Below are positions 1-7,244 of a stretch of DNA of 59,885 nucleotides, in pieces (position 1 is the stretch's first letter; each line of letters starts with the position of its first letter). Under the pieces are notes generated by a model. It saw only the letters and a program-made list of their open reading frames with translations, had not been told where the DNA came from and searched no databases. A program made the position numbers and the translations under genes. The stretch comes from Bacilli bacterium (GTDB taxonomy: Bacteria > Bacillota_I > Bacilli_A > RF39 > UBA660), in the NCBI GenBank assembly GCA_017484065.1, contig JAFUTX010000016.1, forward strand, positions 1-59,885, read 5' to 3'.

Positions 1-283
1 ACATTGCAAAGTTTCTAAAGTGAATATATTCATCAGCACAACTATTAAGTTCTAGATGAATATACTTATTATTAACTAACATTAATGCATCTACTGTTTT
101 AGTTCTTTCTTTAGTATGAGATATTGGTAAAAAATCATTTAAAAATTCAAAACTATATATTTTTTCTTGAAGTATTCTCTCTAATAATCCAATCATTAAA
201 TCTGGATGTTCTCTATTACAAAATATAGTTCTAAACACTCTATCTGACTTACAAGTTAAAAAAGTACTTTTTTCTTTTGGCAT
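1..283 (-). CDS. Rpn-type PD-(D/E)XK nuclease, N-terminal part (cut by window edge)
   Basis: This reading frame starts at ATG 283-281 behind a strong ribosome site (AGGAGG, 6 bases upstream of the ATG) and runs off the left edge, so only about 94 residues are present. The visible part resembles the N-terminus of the Rpn / transposase-associated PD-(D/E)XK nuclease family: a start resembling a phage-type endonuclease fold, then TVDALMLVNNKYIHLELN, in which the D and the E-x-N form the likely metal-binding core. Members of this family are implicated in recombination or mobile-element biology and are usually present in several copies. A second member lies at the right edge of the window. Family assignment is by recognition of the motif pattern only. 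Confidence 0.65.
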   Translation of the reverse strand, partial: MPKEKSTFLTCKSDRVFRTIFCNREHPDLMIGLLERILQEKIYSFEFLNDFLPISHTKERTKTVDALMLVNNKYIHLELNSCADEYIHFRNFAM

Positions 284-305
284 ATTAGTTTCCTCCTTTC
301 ATTTT

Positions 306-337
306 ATAGTAGAGATAATAAATTATCTCTCTACTAT
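306..337 (-). repeat. Inverted repeat in the leader of the Rpn gene
   Basis: A 14-base arm ATAGTAGAGATAAT pairs with ATTATCTCTCTACTAT across a 2-base loop, with a 2-base bulge. On the minus strand the hairpin sits just upstream of the ribosome site of the Rpn gene. There is no T-run after it, so it is not a simple terminator; it could be an operator or an mRNA leader structure. Confidence 0.5.
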
Positions 338-540
338 TCATATAGTCAGAAAAATCTTAAATTCCCCTAATTTTAGTTAAATTTCCTAACATTTATAGCT
401 TTTCTAAAGAAAGTAATGACATATATCAACATCATCTGGCGTTAATAATACATATATCGACAAAGTAAAAAAAACTACATAAAAAAAATAAAAACAAAAT
501 CTAGCATATTCTTATTCCTATTATTCGACATTTTTACACA
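338..540. other. Intergenic stretch, nothing recognised
   Basis: This AT-rich gap lies between the Rpn leader and the tRNA-operon terminator. I found no open frame with a ribosome site, no tRNA and no repeat array. It probably holds the promoter of the Rpn gene, but no box is convincing. Confidence 0.4.
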
Positions 541-568
541 AAATTAAAACCAATCACAAGGATTGGTT
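541..568 (-). terminator. Terminator of the tRNA operon
   Basis: On the minus strand an 8-bp stem (AACCAATC with GATTGGTT, 5-base loop) follows the tRNA-Lys gene by 11 bases and is followed by a T-rich run, the form of an intrinsic terminator. Confidence 0.8.
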
Positions 569-579
569 AAAATACTAAA

Positions 580-655
580 TGGTGCTCCGCTCGAGATTCG
601 AACTCGAGACCCTTTGATTAAAAGTCAAATGCTCTACCGACCGAGCTAGCGGAAC
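580..655 (-). tRNA. tRNA-Lys (anticodon TTT)
   Basis: The cloverleaf folds with a 7-bp acceptor stem (GTTCCGC with GCGGAGC), anticodon loop CTTTTAA between TTTGA and TCAAA, and T-loop GTTCGAAT. Discriminator A and CCA are encoded. It is the last gene of a five-tRNA operon. Confidence 0.95.
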
Positions 656-669
656 AAAATATTATTAAA

Positions 670-744
670 TGGCTGCCTCGGCTAGATTCGAACTAGCGCA
701 TGTCAGAGTCAAAGTCTGATGCCTTACCACTTGGCTACGAGGCA
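670..744 (-). tRNA. tRNA-Gln (anticodon TTG)
   Basis: Acceptor stem TGCCTCG pairs with CGAGGCA; the anticodon loop CTTTGAC between TCAGA and TCTGA gives anticodon TTG. Discriminator G and CCA are encoded. Fourth gene of the tRNA operon. Confidence 0.95.
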
Positions 745-753
745 ATATATTAA

Positions 754-837
754 TGGTGGAGGGACATGGATTTGAACCATGGAACCCGAAGGAACAGATT
801 TACAGTCTGCCGCGTTTGACCACTTCGCTATCCCTCC
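754..837 (-). tRNA. tRNA-Tyr (anticodon GTA)
   Basis: Class II tRNA of 84 bases with a long variable arm, acceptor stem GGAGGGA with TCCCTCC, and anticodon loop CTGTAAA. CCA is encoded. Third gene of the tRNA operon. Confidence 0.95.
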
Positions 838-844
838 ACTAAAA

Positions 845-920
845 TGGTGCCGACAGAGGGAGTCGAACCCCCAACCTACTGATTACAAGTCAGTTGCGCT
901 GCCAGTTACGCTATGTCGGC
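845..920 (-). tRNA. tRNA-Thr (anticodon TGT)
   Basis: Acceptor stem GCCGACA pairs with TGTCGGC; anticodon loop CTTGTAA lies between ACTGA and TCAGT. CCA is encoded. Second gene of the tRNA operon. Confidence 0.95.
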
Positions 921-927
921 ATAAAAA

Positions 928-1004
928 TGGTGGGCGATATAGGACTCGAACCTATGACCCCCTGCTTGTAAGGCAGGTGCTCTAACCAACTGAGCTAATC
1001 GCCC
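928..1004 (-). tRNA. tRNA-Val (anticodon TAC)
   Basis: Acceptor stem GGGCGAT pairs with ATCGCCC; anticodon loop CTTACAA lies between CCTGC and GCAGG. CCA is encoded. First gene of the tRNA operon, 18 bases downstream of a consensus promoter -10 box. Confidence 0.95.
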
Positions 1005-1021
1005 ATCTCTGGACATGTATA

Positions 1022-1050
1022 AATATACCAAAGATATAAGCTAATGTCAA
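1022..1050 (-). promoter_or_regulatory. Promoter of the tRNA operon
   Basis: On the minus strand a perfect -35 box TTGACA (1050-1045) is followed, after 17 bases, by TATATT (1027-1022). This is a strong housekeeping-sigma promoter placed right behind the preceding gene, and start of transcription would be a few bases before tRNA-Val. Confidence 0.85.
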
Positions 1051-1059
1051 TAGACTAAA

Positions 1060-1734
1060 TTAATTTTTTTGCATAAATTTGTTAAAAATTGTAGGTATTT
1101 TTGCCTCAAAAGTGTAAATTTTATTATTTTTTGGATATTTCAACTCTACACTGATTGCATGAAGCATTAACCTATTAAAAGGATTAGTCTTAGCTTTATA
1201 TTTTTTATCCCCTACTATAGGATGATTTATATTAGCTAATTGAACTCTTATTTGATTACGTCTACCAGTCTTAATTTCTACTTTTAACAAGCTATATTTT
1301 TTATCGCTATTTACTACTTCATAGTTAGTAATAGCAAGCTTATCTTTTTTATTATTAGTTACAAAAACATCTAATGTCTTGGTTTCGTGTAAATAGTTTT
1401 TTAATGTTCCTTCTCTATTATCTAAATGGCCTTCCACTAAAACTAAGTATTCTCTCTTAGTTATATTATTCCAATTATTTTGTAATTGTTCCTTTAATAT
1501 TTTATTCTTAGCTAAAATTAGAACACCAGATGTATCTTTATCCAATCTATGAACTATAAATACTTTATTCTTAGGATGTTGTTTTTTTACATACATACTA
1601 GCTTCATGATATAGTGTATGTTCCCTTTCTTTACTAGTAGCTATAGTAAGTTTATTAGCTGGCTTATTAATAACTAATAATTCTTTATCTTCATATATTA
1701 TATCTAATTTCTTTTTATTCTTTTTCTTTTCCAT
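1060..1734 (-). CDS. RluA-family 23S rRNA/tRNA pseudouridine synthase without S4 domain
   Basis: The 224-residue product isomerises uridine to pseudouridine in structured RNA. The family signature HRLDKDTSG, which carries the catalytic Asp, is at residues 62-70, preceded by VINKPANKLT and followed by the GRRNQIRVQLANINHPIVGD block typical of RluA enzymes. No N-terminal S4 RNA-binding domain is present, unlike the RluD-type protein at 57431-58327, so this is a short RluA/YjbO-like member. The N-terminus is lysine-rich. The gene ends only 10 bases before the tRNA-operon -35 box and is 10 bases downstream of the next gene, so the two probably share a transcript. The exact target base cannot be told from sequence. 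Confidence 0.85.
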   Translation of the reverse strand: MEKKKNKKKLDIIYEDKELLVINKPANKLTIATSKEREHTLYHEASMYVKKQHPKNKVFIVHRLDKDTSGVLILAKNKILKEQLQNNWNNITKREYLVLVEGHLDNREGTLKNYLHETKTLDVFVTNNKKDKLAITNYEVVNSDKKYSLLKVEIKTGRRNQIRVQLANINHPIVGDKKYKAKTNPFNRLMLHAISVELKYPKNNKIYTFEAKIPTIFNKFMQKN

Positions 1735-1744
1735 TTTTTATTAC

Positions 1745-2530
1745 CTACTTTTTTAATACTTGTTTCTTATTATTATGTTCATCTATACCTATATAATAAT
1801 CTTTATCACTTACAGAATCAAGTTCTTTATAAGTTTTACAAGGTATATCCTCACTGTATGTAGTTAGATTTAACCAACCATGTATATATCCTTGATCATT
1901 ATATATTGATACTTTACGATATTTAGTTCCATTATCCAATAAAAATTCATCATCACTTATATAATCATAATTTCTATTAGTTGCTACATTATCGATATGA
2001 ATTCCTAACTCATCAAAATATATTTTATCTAAATTTCCTTCAATATCATTTGCATAATATACTGGAGAAAATACTACCATACCATTTTTAACTAAATTAG
2101 TTATTATTTTATAGTAATTACACGGTACATCCTCTTTTAATGTTTTTTCATTTAACCAACCGTACTCATATTCATCATCATTTTTGATAGATACATATCT
2201 ATAACGTTGTCCACCCTTAGTAATAAAACTAAACATACTAACATAATCATAATTTCTTTCATAAGCTACTCTTAAAATATTATAATCAGGATATTTAATT
2301 TGTTTCAACTTAAATTTTTCTTTATCATGAGCTAGTGAAGCTTTTATTAAGTTAGATGCATACGTTTCAAAATCATTATAATGATTATCTAAATAAGTTA
2401 TATTACTTTTATCTAATACTTCTAATTTTGTACCATCCGCATATAATTTATGTTCTTTATAATCTTTAAATTTTATCATACTAAACAATATAATAAAATA
2501 AAGTATTGTTTGTCTCCCAACTTTAGTCAT
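1745..2530 (-). CDS. Unrecognised protein with two internal repeats, N-terminal hydrophobic segment
   Basis: I do not recognise this 261-residue protein. Residues about 8-18 are hydrophobic (ILYFIILFSMI), a short membrane anchor or signal. The body holds two related units of about 55 residues: the first, near residues 95-145, contains NYDYVSMFSF ... YRYVSI ... YGWLN ... EDVPCNYYK, and the second, near 188-240, contains NYDYISDDEF ... YRKVSI ... HGWLN ... EDIPCKTYK. The W-L-N and D-[VI]-P-C positions are kept, suggesting a duplicated small beta domain. The start ATG has a GAGGG ribosome site. It is followed by the pseudouridine synthase gene and diverges from the polymerase gene. Confidence 0.6.
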   Translation of the reverse strand: MTKVGRQTILYFIILFSMIKFKDYKEHKLYADGTKLEVLDKSNITYLDNHYNDFETYASNLIKASLAHDKEKFKLKQIKYPDYNILRVAYERNYDYVSMFSFITKGGQRYRYVSIKNDDEYEYGWLNEKTLKEDVPCNYYKIITNLVKNGMVVFSPVYYANDIEGNLDKIYFDELGIHIDNVATNRNYDYISDDEFLLDNGTKYRKVSIYNDQGYIHGWLNLTTYSEDIPCKTYKELDSVSDKDYYIGIDEHNNKKQVLKK

Positions 2531-2601
2531 AAATATCCCTCATTTTTCAGTGTATTTTAGCATAGATTAATTATTTAAGTCAAATTAACATTATTTGGTA
2601 A

Positions 2602-2650
2602 TTGCATTTTTTTTATATTTAATTTATAATTACATCAGAACGTTTGTTCG
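2602..2650 (+). promoter_or_regulatory. SOS promoter with LexA box for the Y-family polymerase
   Basis: A -35 box TTGCAT (2602-2607) and a perfect -10 box TATAAT (2625-2630) are 17 bases apart. Seven bases downstream, at the expected start of transcription, is AGAACGTTTGTTCG (2637-2650), which contains GAAC-N4-GTTC, the Gram-positive LexA (DinR) operator. A LexA dimer here would block the start site, so the polymerase-YolD pair should be DNA-damage inducible. Confidence 0.85.
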
Positions 2651-2660
2651 GGGTGATAAT

Positions 2661-3914
2661 ATGAATAAAAAAAGGCATATTTTATGTATTGATTTAAAAA
2701 GTTTTTTTGCTTCATGTGAATGTGTTGAGAGAGGATTAGATCCATTTTCTACCCCATTAGTTGTAGCTAATAAAAACCAAGGTAATGGTGCTATTACATT
2801 AGCAGTTACTCCTTATTTAAAAAAGTTAGGAGTTAAATCTCGAGGAAGACTATACGAAATACCTAAGAATATTAAATATTTTATTGCTAAACCTCGAATG
2901 AACTTATATATAAATAAAAGTACTGAAGTAGTTAATATTTATTTAGATTATATTTCTCAAGAAGATTTACATATTTATTCTATTGATGAATGTTTCTTAG
3001 ATGTAACTAACTATTTAAAAATGTATAAAAAAACTGATTATGAACTAGCTTTAGATATACTAAAAAATATTAAAGAAAAAACTGGTATTACTGCAACTTG
3101 TGGAATCGGTCCTAATCTATTAATAGCTAAAGTAGCAATGGATATTGAAGCCAAACACACTAAAGAAAATATAGCTAAATGGGCCTTTGATGATATTAAA
3201 GATAAATTTTGGCCAATTACACCATTAAGTGAATTTTGGGGTATTGGAAAAAACATGGAAAGGAACTTAAATAGTTTAGGAATATTTACTATTGGAGATT
3301 TAGCTACATATAATAAAAATAAATTGAAAGATAAATTTGGTGTTATTGGCGAAGAATTATATAATCATGCTAACGGTATTGATTTAAGCGAAATTAAAGA
3401 TTTTAAAAAAATTAAACAAGATAAATCTTATTCTCACAGTCAAGTATTATTTAAAGATTATAATTCTTCTAATATTAAAATTATAATCAAAGAAATGGTT
3501 GAAGTATTAACCGCCAGATTAAGATGTGATAATAAAGAATGTTTGGTCATCGGCTTTGGAATTGGCTACTCTAAAATGGTAGGTGGAGGTTTTTATCACT
3601 CTATCAAATTAAGTAATCCGACTAATCAAAATAATGAAATATATAAAACTTGTTTATTACTACTTGATAAATATATAGAAGATTATCCAATTAGAAAAGT
3701 AACTATTAGTTGTGGCAAATTAAGTAAAAAGGAAGGAATTCAATTAGATTTATTTCATAATTATGAAGAAATTAAGAGCAACGACAATTTAAATAAAGCT
3801 TATGATGAAATCAGAAATAAATTTGGTAAAAACAGTTTATTAAAGGCTACTTCTTTATTAGAAGATTCTACAATAATAGAAAGAAATAAAAAGATAGGAG
3901 GTCATAGCGCATGA
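2661..3914 (+). CDS. Y-family translesion DNA polymerase (UvrX/YqjW type)
   Basis: The 417-residue product is an error-prone Y-family DNA polymerase that copies past damaged bases. Catalytic carboxylates are visible in CIDLKSFFASCECV near the N-terminus and in IYSIDECFLDVTNY near residue 105; the helix-hairpin-helix linker (EFWGIGKNMERNLNSLGI) and a C-terminal little-finger domain follow. Length and the downstream partner match the Bacillus UvrX/YqjW subgroup rather than DinB. I place the start at ATG 2661, directly after GGGGTGAT, rather than at the upstream in-frame codon at 2595, because the latter would lie in the promoter. It overlaps the YolD gene by 4 bases (ATGA), indicating translational coupling, and is under a LexA box. 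Confidence 0.9.
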   Translation: MNKKRHILCIDLKSFFASCECVERGLDPFSTPLVVANKNQGNGAITLAVTPYLKKLGVKSRGRLYEIPKNIKYFIAKPRMNLYINKSTEVVNIYLDYISQEDLHIYSIDECFLDVTNYLKMYKKTDYELALDILKNIKEKTGITATCGIGPNLLIAKVAMDIEAKHTKENIAKWAFDDIKDKFWPITPLSEFWGIGKNMERNLNSLGIFTIGDLATYNKNKLKDKFGVIGEELYNHANGIDLSEIKDFKKIKQDKSYSHSQVLFKDYNSSNIKIIIKEMVEVLTARLRCDNKECLVIGFGIGYSKMVGGGFYHSIKLSNPTNQNNEIYKTCLLLLDKYIEDYPIRKVTISCGKLSKKEGIQLDLFHNYEEIKSNDNLNKAYDEIRNKFGKNSLLKATSLLEDSTIIERNKKIGGHSA

Positions 3915-4222
3915 ATGATCGTGGAATGATTAAGTGGTTGCCATTTAATAGTGTTATTCCCTCTCAAGTTATTATTAAATCAATTGAAAATAAAAGAAAT
4001 ATTATTCCAATGCCTATATTAAGTGAAGATAAAATAAATTATTTAGAAAACAAAATATTAGAAGCTTATAATACTAAAGAAACTATAAACATTAAATACT
4101 TTTATAATGGAAAAATATTTAAAAAAAGCAGTAAAATAAAAAGCATTAAAACAGCGTCAAAAAAAGTCGTACTAAATGACGATTATTCAATTAATTTTTC
4201 TCAAATATTAGATATAAATTAG
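3911..4222 (+). CDS. YolD-like protein
   Basis: This 103-residue protein begins NDRGMIKWLPFNSV, the hallmark of the YolD family (RGM-K-W-PF). YolD-like genes are commonly paired with UvrX/YqjW-type Y-family polymerases and are thought to act with them in SOS mutagenesis, although the biochemical role is not settled. The start codon overlaps the polymerase stop (ATGA), so the two are co-translated and share the LexA-controlled promoter. Its stop codon region overlaps by 4 bases with the end of the convergent gene at 4219-4773. Confidence 0.85.
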   Translation: MNDRGMIKWLPFNSVIPSQVIIKSIENKRNIIPMPILSEDKINYLENKILEAYNTKETINIKYFYNGKIFKKSSKIKSIKTASKKVVLNDDYSINFSQILDIN

Positions 4223-4773
4223 CGTTTATCCATTAATCCACCAAGTCCTGTACGTCCTTCATTATTACGCATATGATTAAGTTCTTTTTCATTGCGTTTT
4301 TTAACTACAAAATATGATATACTACCTACTACGGCTATAATTAAAGAAATAGTTATTAAACTAGATATTCCACTTATTAAACTACCATGCCCTACATTAT
4401 CAAAAAGATCTGTTGAAATAATAGTTAGCCCTGTTGTCATATCATCTTTTATTTCATATTCTACTGTTACATTACTCTCCTTTTCATCATTGTATTTTAA
4501 TTTACCTTTAGCTGTAACAGTATAAACACCATTTTTTTCTTTTATTTTTTTTACTTCTTGAGTTAGTTTCATTGAATCCATATATGTAGTTAAGTTATTT
4601 TTTAATTTACGATTATCGCTTGAAATATAATCTAAAGCTTCAAGATTTCCATTACTTATATCACTTGCAAAATCAGTTATAAGTTTTTTTATTTCACTAT
4701 CACTTGCAGCTTTAACATTCATCATAAAACATAAACTACATATTAACATTATAGCTATAAAAACTCTTTTCAT
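4219..4773 (-). CDS. Secreted or membrane-anchored protein of unknown function
   Basis: The 184-residue product has a clear signal peptide (MKRVFIAIMLICSLCFMM, then VKAA), an extracellular part of about 100 residues, and one C-terminal membrane helix near residues 132-156 followed by a basic tail (VVKKRNEKE), so it is a type I membrane protein with the small domain outside. The extracellular part looks like a small alpha/beta NTF2-like or DUF4878-like fold (helix, then several strands such as GVYTVTAKGKLKYN), but I would not name a family. The gene is monocistronic and convergent with the YolD gene. Confidence 0.55.
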   Translation of the reverse strand: MKRVFIAIMLICSLCFMMNVKAASDSEIKKLITDFASDISNGNLEALDYISSDNRKLKNNLTTYMDSMKLTQEVKKIKEKNGVYTVTAKGKLKYNDEKESNVTVEYEIKDDMTTGLTIISTDLFDNVGHGSLISGISSLITISLIIAVVGSISYFVVKKRNEKELNHMRNNEGRTGLGGLMDKR

Positions 4774-4875
4774 TCTTTATCACGTCCTTATTATAAGGAT
4801 ATCATATAAAGATTATTTGATATAGTTTAAATTAGAAAAAATGACATTTAATTGACACAATAGATATTATTTTTT

Positions 4876-4907
4876 GATATAAAAGAGGTTACTATTCAGT
4901 AACCTCT
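4876..4907 (-). terminator. Terminator overlapping the end of the 745-residue protein gene
   Basis: A perfect 10-bp stem (4884-4893 with 4898-4907, loop of 4) is followed on the minus strand by TTTTATAT. The stop codon TAG (4894-4892) is in the hairpin and the last four sense codons form one arm. Confidence 0.75.
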
Positions 4908-7129
4908 TCTGTTTCATTATTATTTGTATCAGTAGTTGTTTCACTACTACTAGAAGTTGTACTAGGTATTATTCTATCAGTATTTCCACTACTATTTAAA
5001 ATAGATGCATAATAAATACCTGATGAGTAAGTTATATTAAATGATTTATTTTCTTGATTATTAAATGATGTAACTAATAAATCTAAATCATTAGCAAACA
5101 ATTTTTTACCATTATCATTATAATTATAAGCATTCAATTTATTTGTATTATCTACTACTGCATAATACGAATCATATAACTCTATAAACTTATAACCATT
5201 ATTATTTACTCTTTTACCTTCAAAAGAATATACATAATATAAACTATTTTCTTTAGTTACTAAGTAATCATCATGATATTTAATGATATTACCACTTATT
5301 ACTCCTGTTAAAGCATTACCATCAGTACTCAATAATTCTTCAGTATTAGTAGCAGTAACACCACGATAATATGAGCCAAATCTTTCTAACTTACTATAAT
5401 TAAATCCAATTAATCCTTTAGCACTATCTTTATTAATCTTAATAACACCGTATTTGCCTTTGTTATTGCGAGCTATTATTTGTGCTCCATCATCAGTAAT
5501 AAATGATACATTAGTCGATCCAGTTAAAGTATTAGTATCTACTTCACCATAAGTACTTAACACTTTACTATTTTGTAAATCATATAATACTATTTTATTA
5601 TTATCATATATAAATGCAAATCTATTATTATAAATTGGAATATATCCTAATGCTGGAGATGAATTATTATTATAAATATTATTAGATACATAACTATCTG
5701 TTGCTATTGTACAATTACTTAATGCTGTAGTTTCACTAGTTATAGCGTTTTTACTTTCACATTTGTATGATCCTAATTGAACTTCTTTATTTAAGTCTTG
5801 ATAAATATATAATATGCCATTACTATAACTTAAATATTGTAATTTATTATTCAATTTACTTTCTAATAAATTAACACTATATTTTTTCTCTTCTCCTGCT
5901 ACTTTATATGTAATATTAAGAGTATCATTACTTATTTCTATTTTATATGAATAAGCAGTACTTTCTAATTTACGTTTATTGATATCACCACTATATGTAT
6001 CTACTGGATTAAAATTACTATTATCTAATATTATAGCTGCATCAGTAAGTTTATTTAAATCAGTATCATATACATACAAGGTGTCATTATTAATAATTAC
6101 TACGTTACTATCATAGAAATTAATATATTCATAATTAGTATCAAATACTCTCTTACCTTCATAATCGTATAATATATATTCTTTATTATTTATACAAGAT
6201 ACATATTTATCGTTATAATTTTTAATTTCATAATCGTAACCTTTAGTAGCTAACTGATTGTTGTGAGTAAGTAAATACCATTTACCATGACTTTTAACTA
6301 CCACTTTACTATCTTCTTTTTTCTCATCTACTATACCTAAATAATCATAAGTAAAGTCAATATTTGTCTTAACTTCATTACTACTAAGTAGTAACATACC
6401 ATATTTATCTGATTCATCTTTAGCTATTACATAACCCTCATCACTCTCATAAGCTTTAATTAATTTATATGTTCCTAAATCTTTTTTATCTTTAAAATCA
6501 TATAATTTAATAGTTCCATCTGTTTCTTTTTCGTTATCATAAATAAATACATATTTATCATTATATATTGAGCTACGAGTAAGTACTGGTGATTTATCTT
6601 CGTATATTTCTTTGGTTATATCAAAATTATCTTCATTTGATAAAATAGCTACAAAACATGTTTTTTCGTTTTTATTTTGACATTCATAAGAACCTATATC
6701 TTTACCTTTATCATTAATAAATACTAATTTACCATTTTCATAACGATAATTATTGTTTTCAATTATTACTTCTTTTTCTTTGACATCATCTTTATTATTT
6801 AACTTAATAATTATTAAAGTAATGCTTAAGATGATTACAAATAATACCGCTGTAACACTTGCTACAAAAATAATTTTTTTCTTTTTATCAAAACTATTCC
6901 ATTTATCTAAAAATCTATCTTTTAAACTTTTTTTATCAGTTTTATCTTTTTTCTTTTTTTCTTTTTTATCTTCTACTACTATAGATTCTTCATCATCTAA
7001 AGATTCTACTACTTCACTATTTTCCTCTTCATAGAAGTCTTCATATTCGTCATCAAGTATTTCTTCATTTAAATTTTCTAAATCTTCTTTATTTAAGATA
7101 TTAGCATCATTTAAGTCTTTCTTTTTCAC
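4892..7129 (-). CDS. Large membrane-anchored protein with WG-like/beta-propeller repeats
   Basis: The 745-residue protein starts with a very acidic region (residues 10-55), then a Lys-rich stretch and a single membrane helix at about 86-109. The remaining 630 residues outside the membrane are built from short beta-rich units such as DKYGMLLL, GKWYLLTH, GKYGVIKIN with LIGFNYSKLERFG, and repeated YVFIYDN/RFAFIYDNNKIVLYDL, which resemble WG-containing or beta-propeller repeats. A pair of motifs with Cys (GSYECQNKNEKTCF and GSYKCESKNAITS) occurs in both halves, pointing to an internal duplication. It is probably a surface-exposed binding or scaffold protein. Function is unknown; the tail is Thr/Ser-rich. 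Confidence 0.6.
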   Translation of the reverse strand: MKKKDLNDANILNKEDLENLNEEILDDEYEDFYEEENSEVVESLDDEESIVVEDKKEKKKKDKTDKKSLKDRFLDKWNSFDKKKKIIFVASVTAVLFVIILSITLIIIKLNNKDDVKEKEVIIENNNYRYENGKLVFINDKGKDIGSYECQNKNEKTCFVAILSNEDNFDITKEIYEDKSPVLTRSSIYNDKYVFIYDNEKETDGTIKLYDFKDKKDLGTYKLIKAYESDEGYVIAKDESDKYGMLLLSSNEVKTNIDFTYDYLGIVDEKKEDSKVVVKSHGKWYLLTHNNQLATKGYDYEIKNYNDKYVSCINNKEYILYDYEGKRVFDTNYEYINFYDSNVVIINNDTLYVYDTDLNKLTDAAIILDNSNFNPVDTYSGDINKRKLESTAYSYKIEISNDTLNITYKVAGEEKKYSVNLLESKLNNKLQYLSYSNGILYIYQDLNKEVQLGSYKCESKNAITSETTALSNCTIATDSYVSNNIYNNNSSPALGYIPIYNNRFAFIYDNNKIVLYDLQNSKVLSTYGEVDTNTLTGSTNVSFITDDGAQIIARNNKGKYGVIKINKDSAKGLIGFNYSKLERFGSYYRGVTATNTEELLSTDGNALTGVISGNIIKYHDDYLVTKENSLYYVYSFEGKRVNNNGYKFIELYDSYYAVVDNTNKLNAYNYNDNGKKLFANDLDLLVTSFNNQENKSFNITYSSGIYYASILNSSGNTDRIIPSTTSSSSETTTDTNNNETEEVTE

Positions 7130-7216
7130 CCATCAACACTCCTCTATTATCTATAATTATAACATAATTTTTTTAAAATAAAATATATATTTATAAAAAA
7201 AGAAAAAGATATGTAA

Positions 7217-7244
7217 AGAAAAAAAACTGCTTATGCAGCAGTTT
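7217..7244 (-). terminator. rpoBC terminator with rpoC stop codon in the hairpin
   Basis: An 8-bp stem (AAACTGCT with AGCAGTTT, loop of 5) is followed on the minus strand by a T-rich run TTTTTTTTCTTT. The rpoC stop TAA (7233-7231) lies in the stem-loop. Confidence 0.85.

Noticed and set aside
1-283. Joining the left-edge and right-edge Rpn fragments as one gene on a circular molecule
   Set aside because: Both fragments contain the same nuclease-core region and the join would be out of frame (283 bases leave one base over), so they are two genes.
779-985. Plus-strand open frame of 68 codons across the tRNA operon
   Set aside because: It lies antisense over tRNA-Tyr, tRNA-Thr and tRNA-Val and has no ribosome site; it is a by-product of tRNA sequence.
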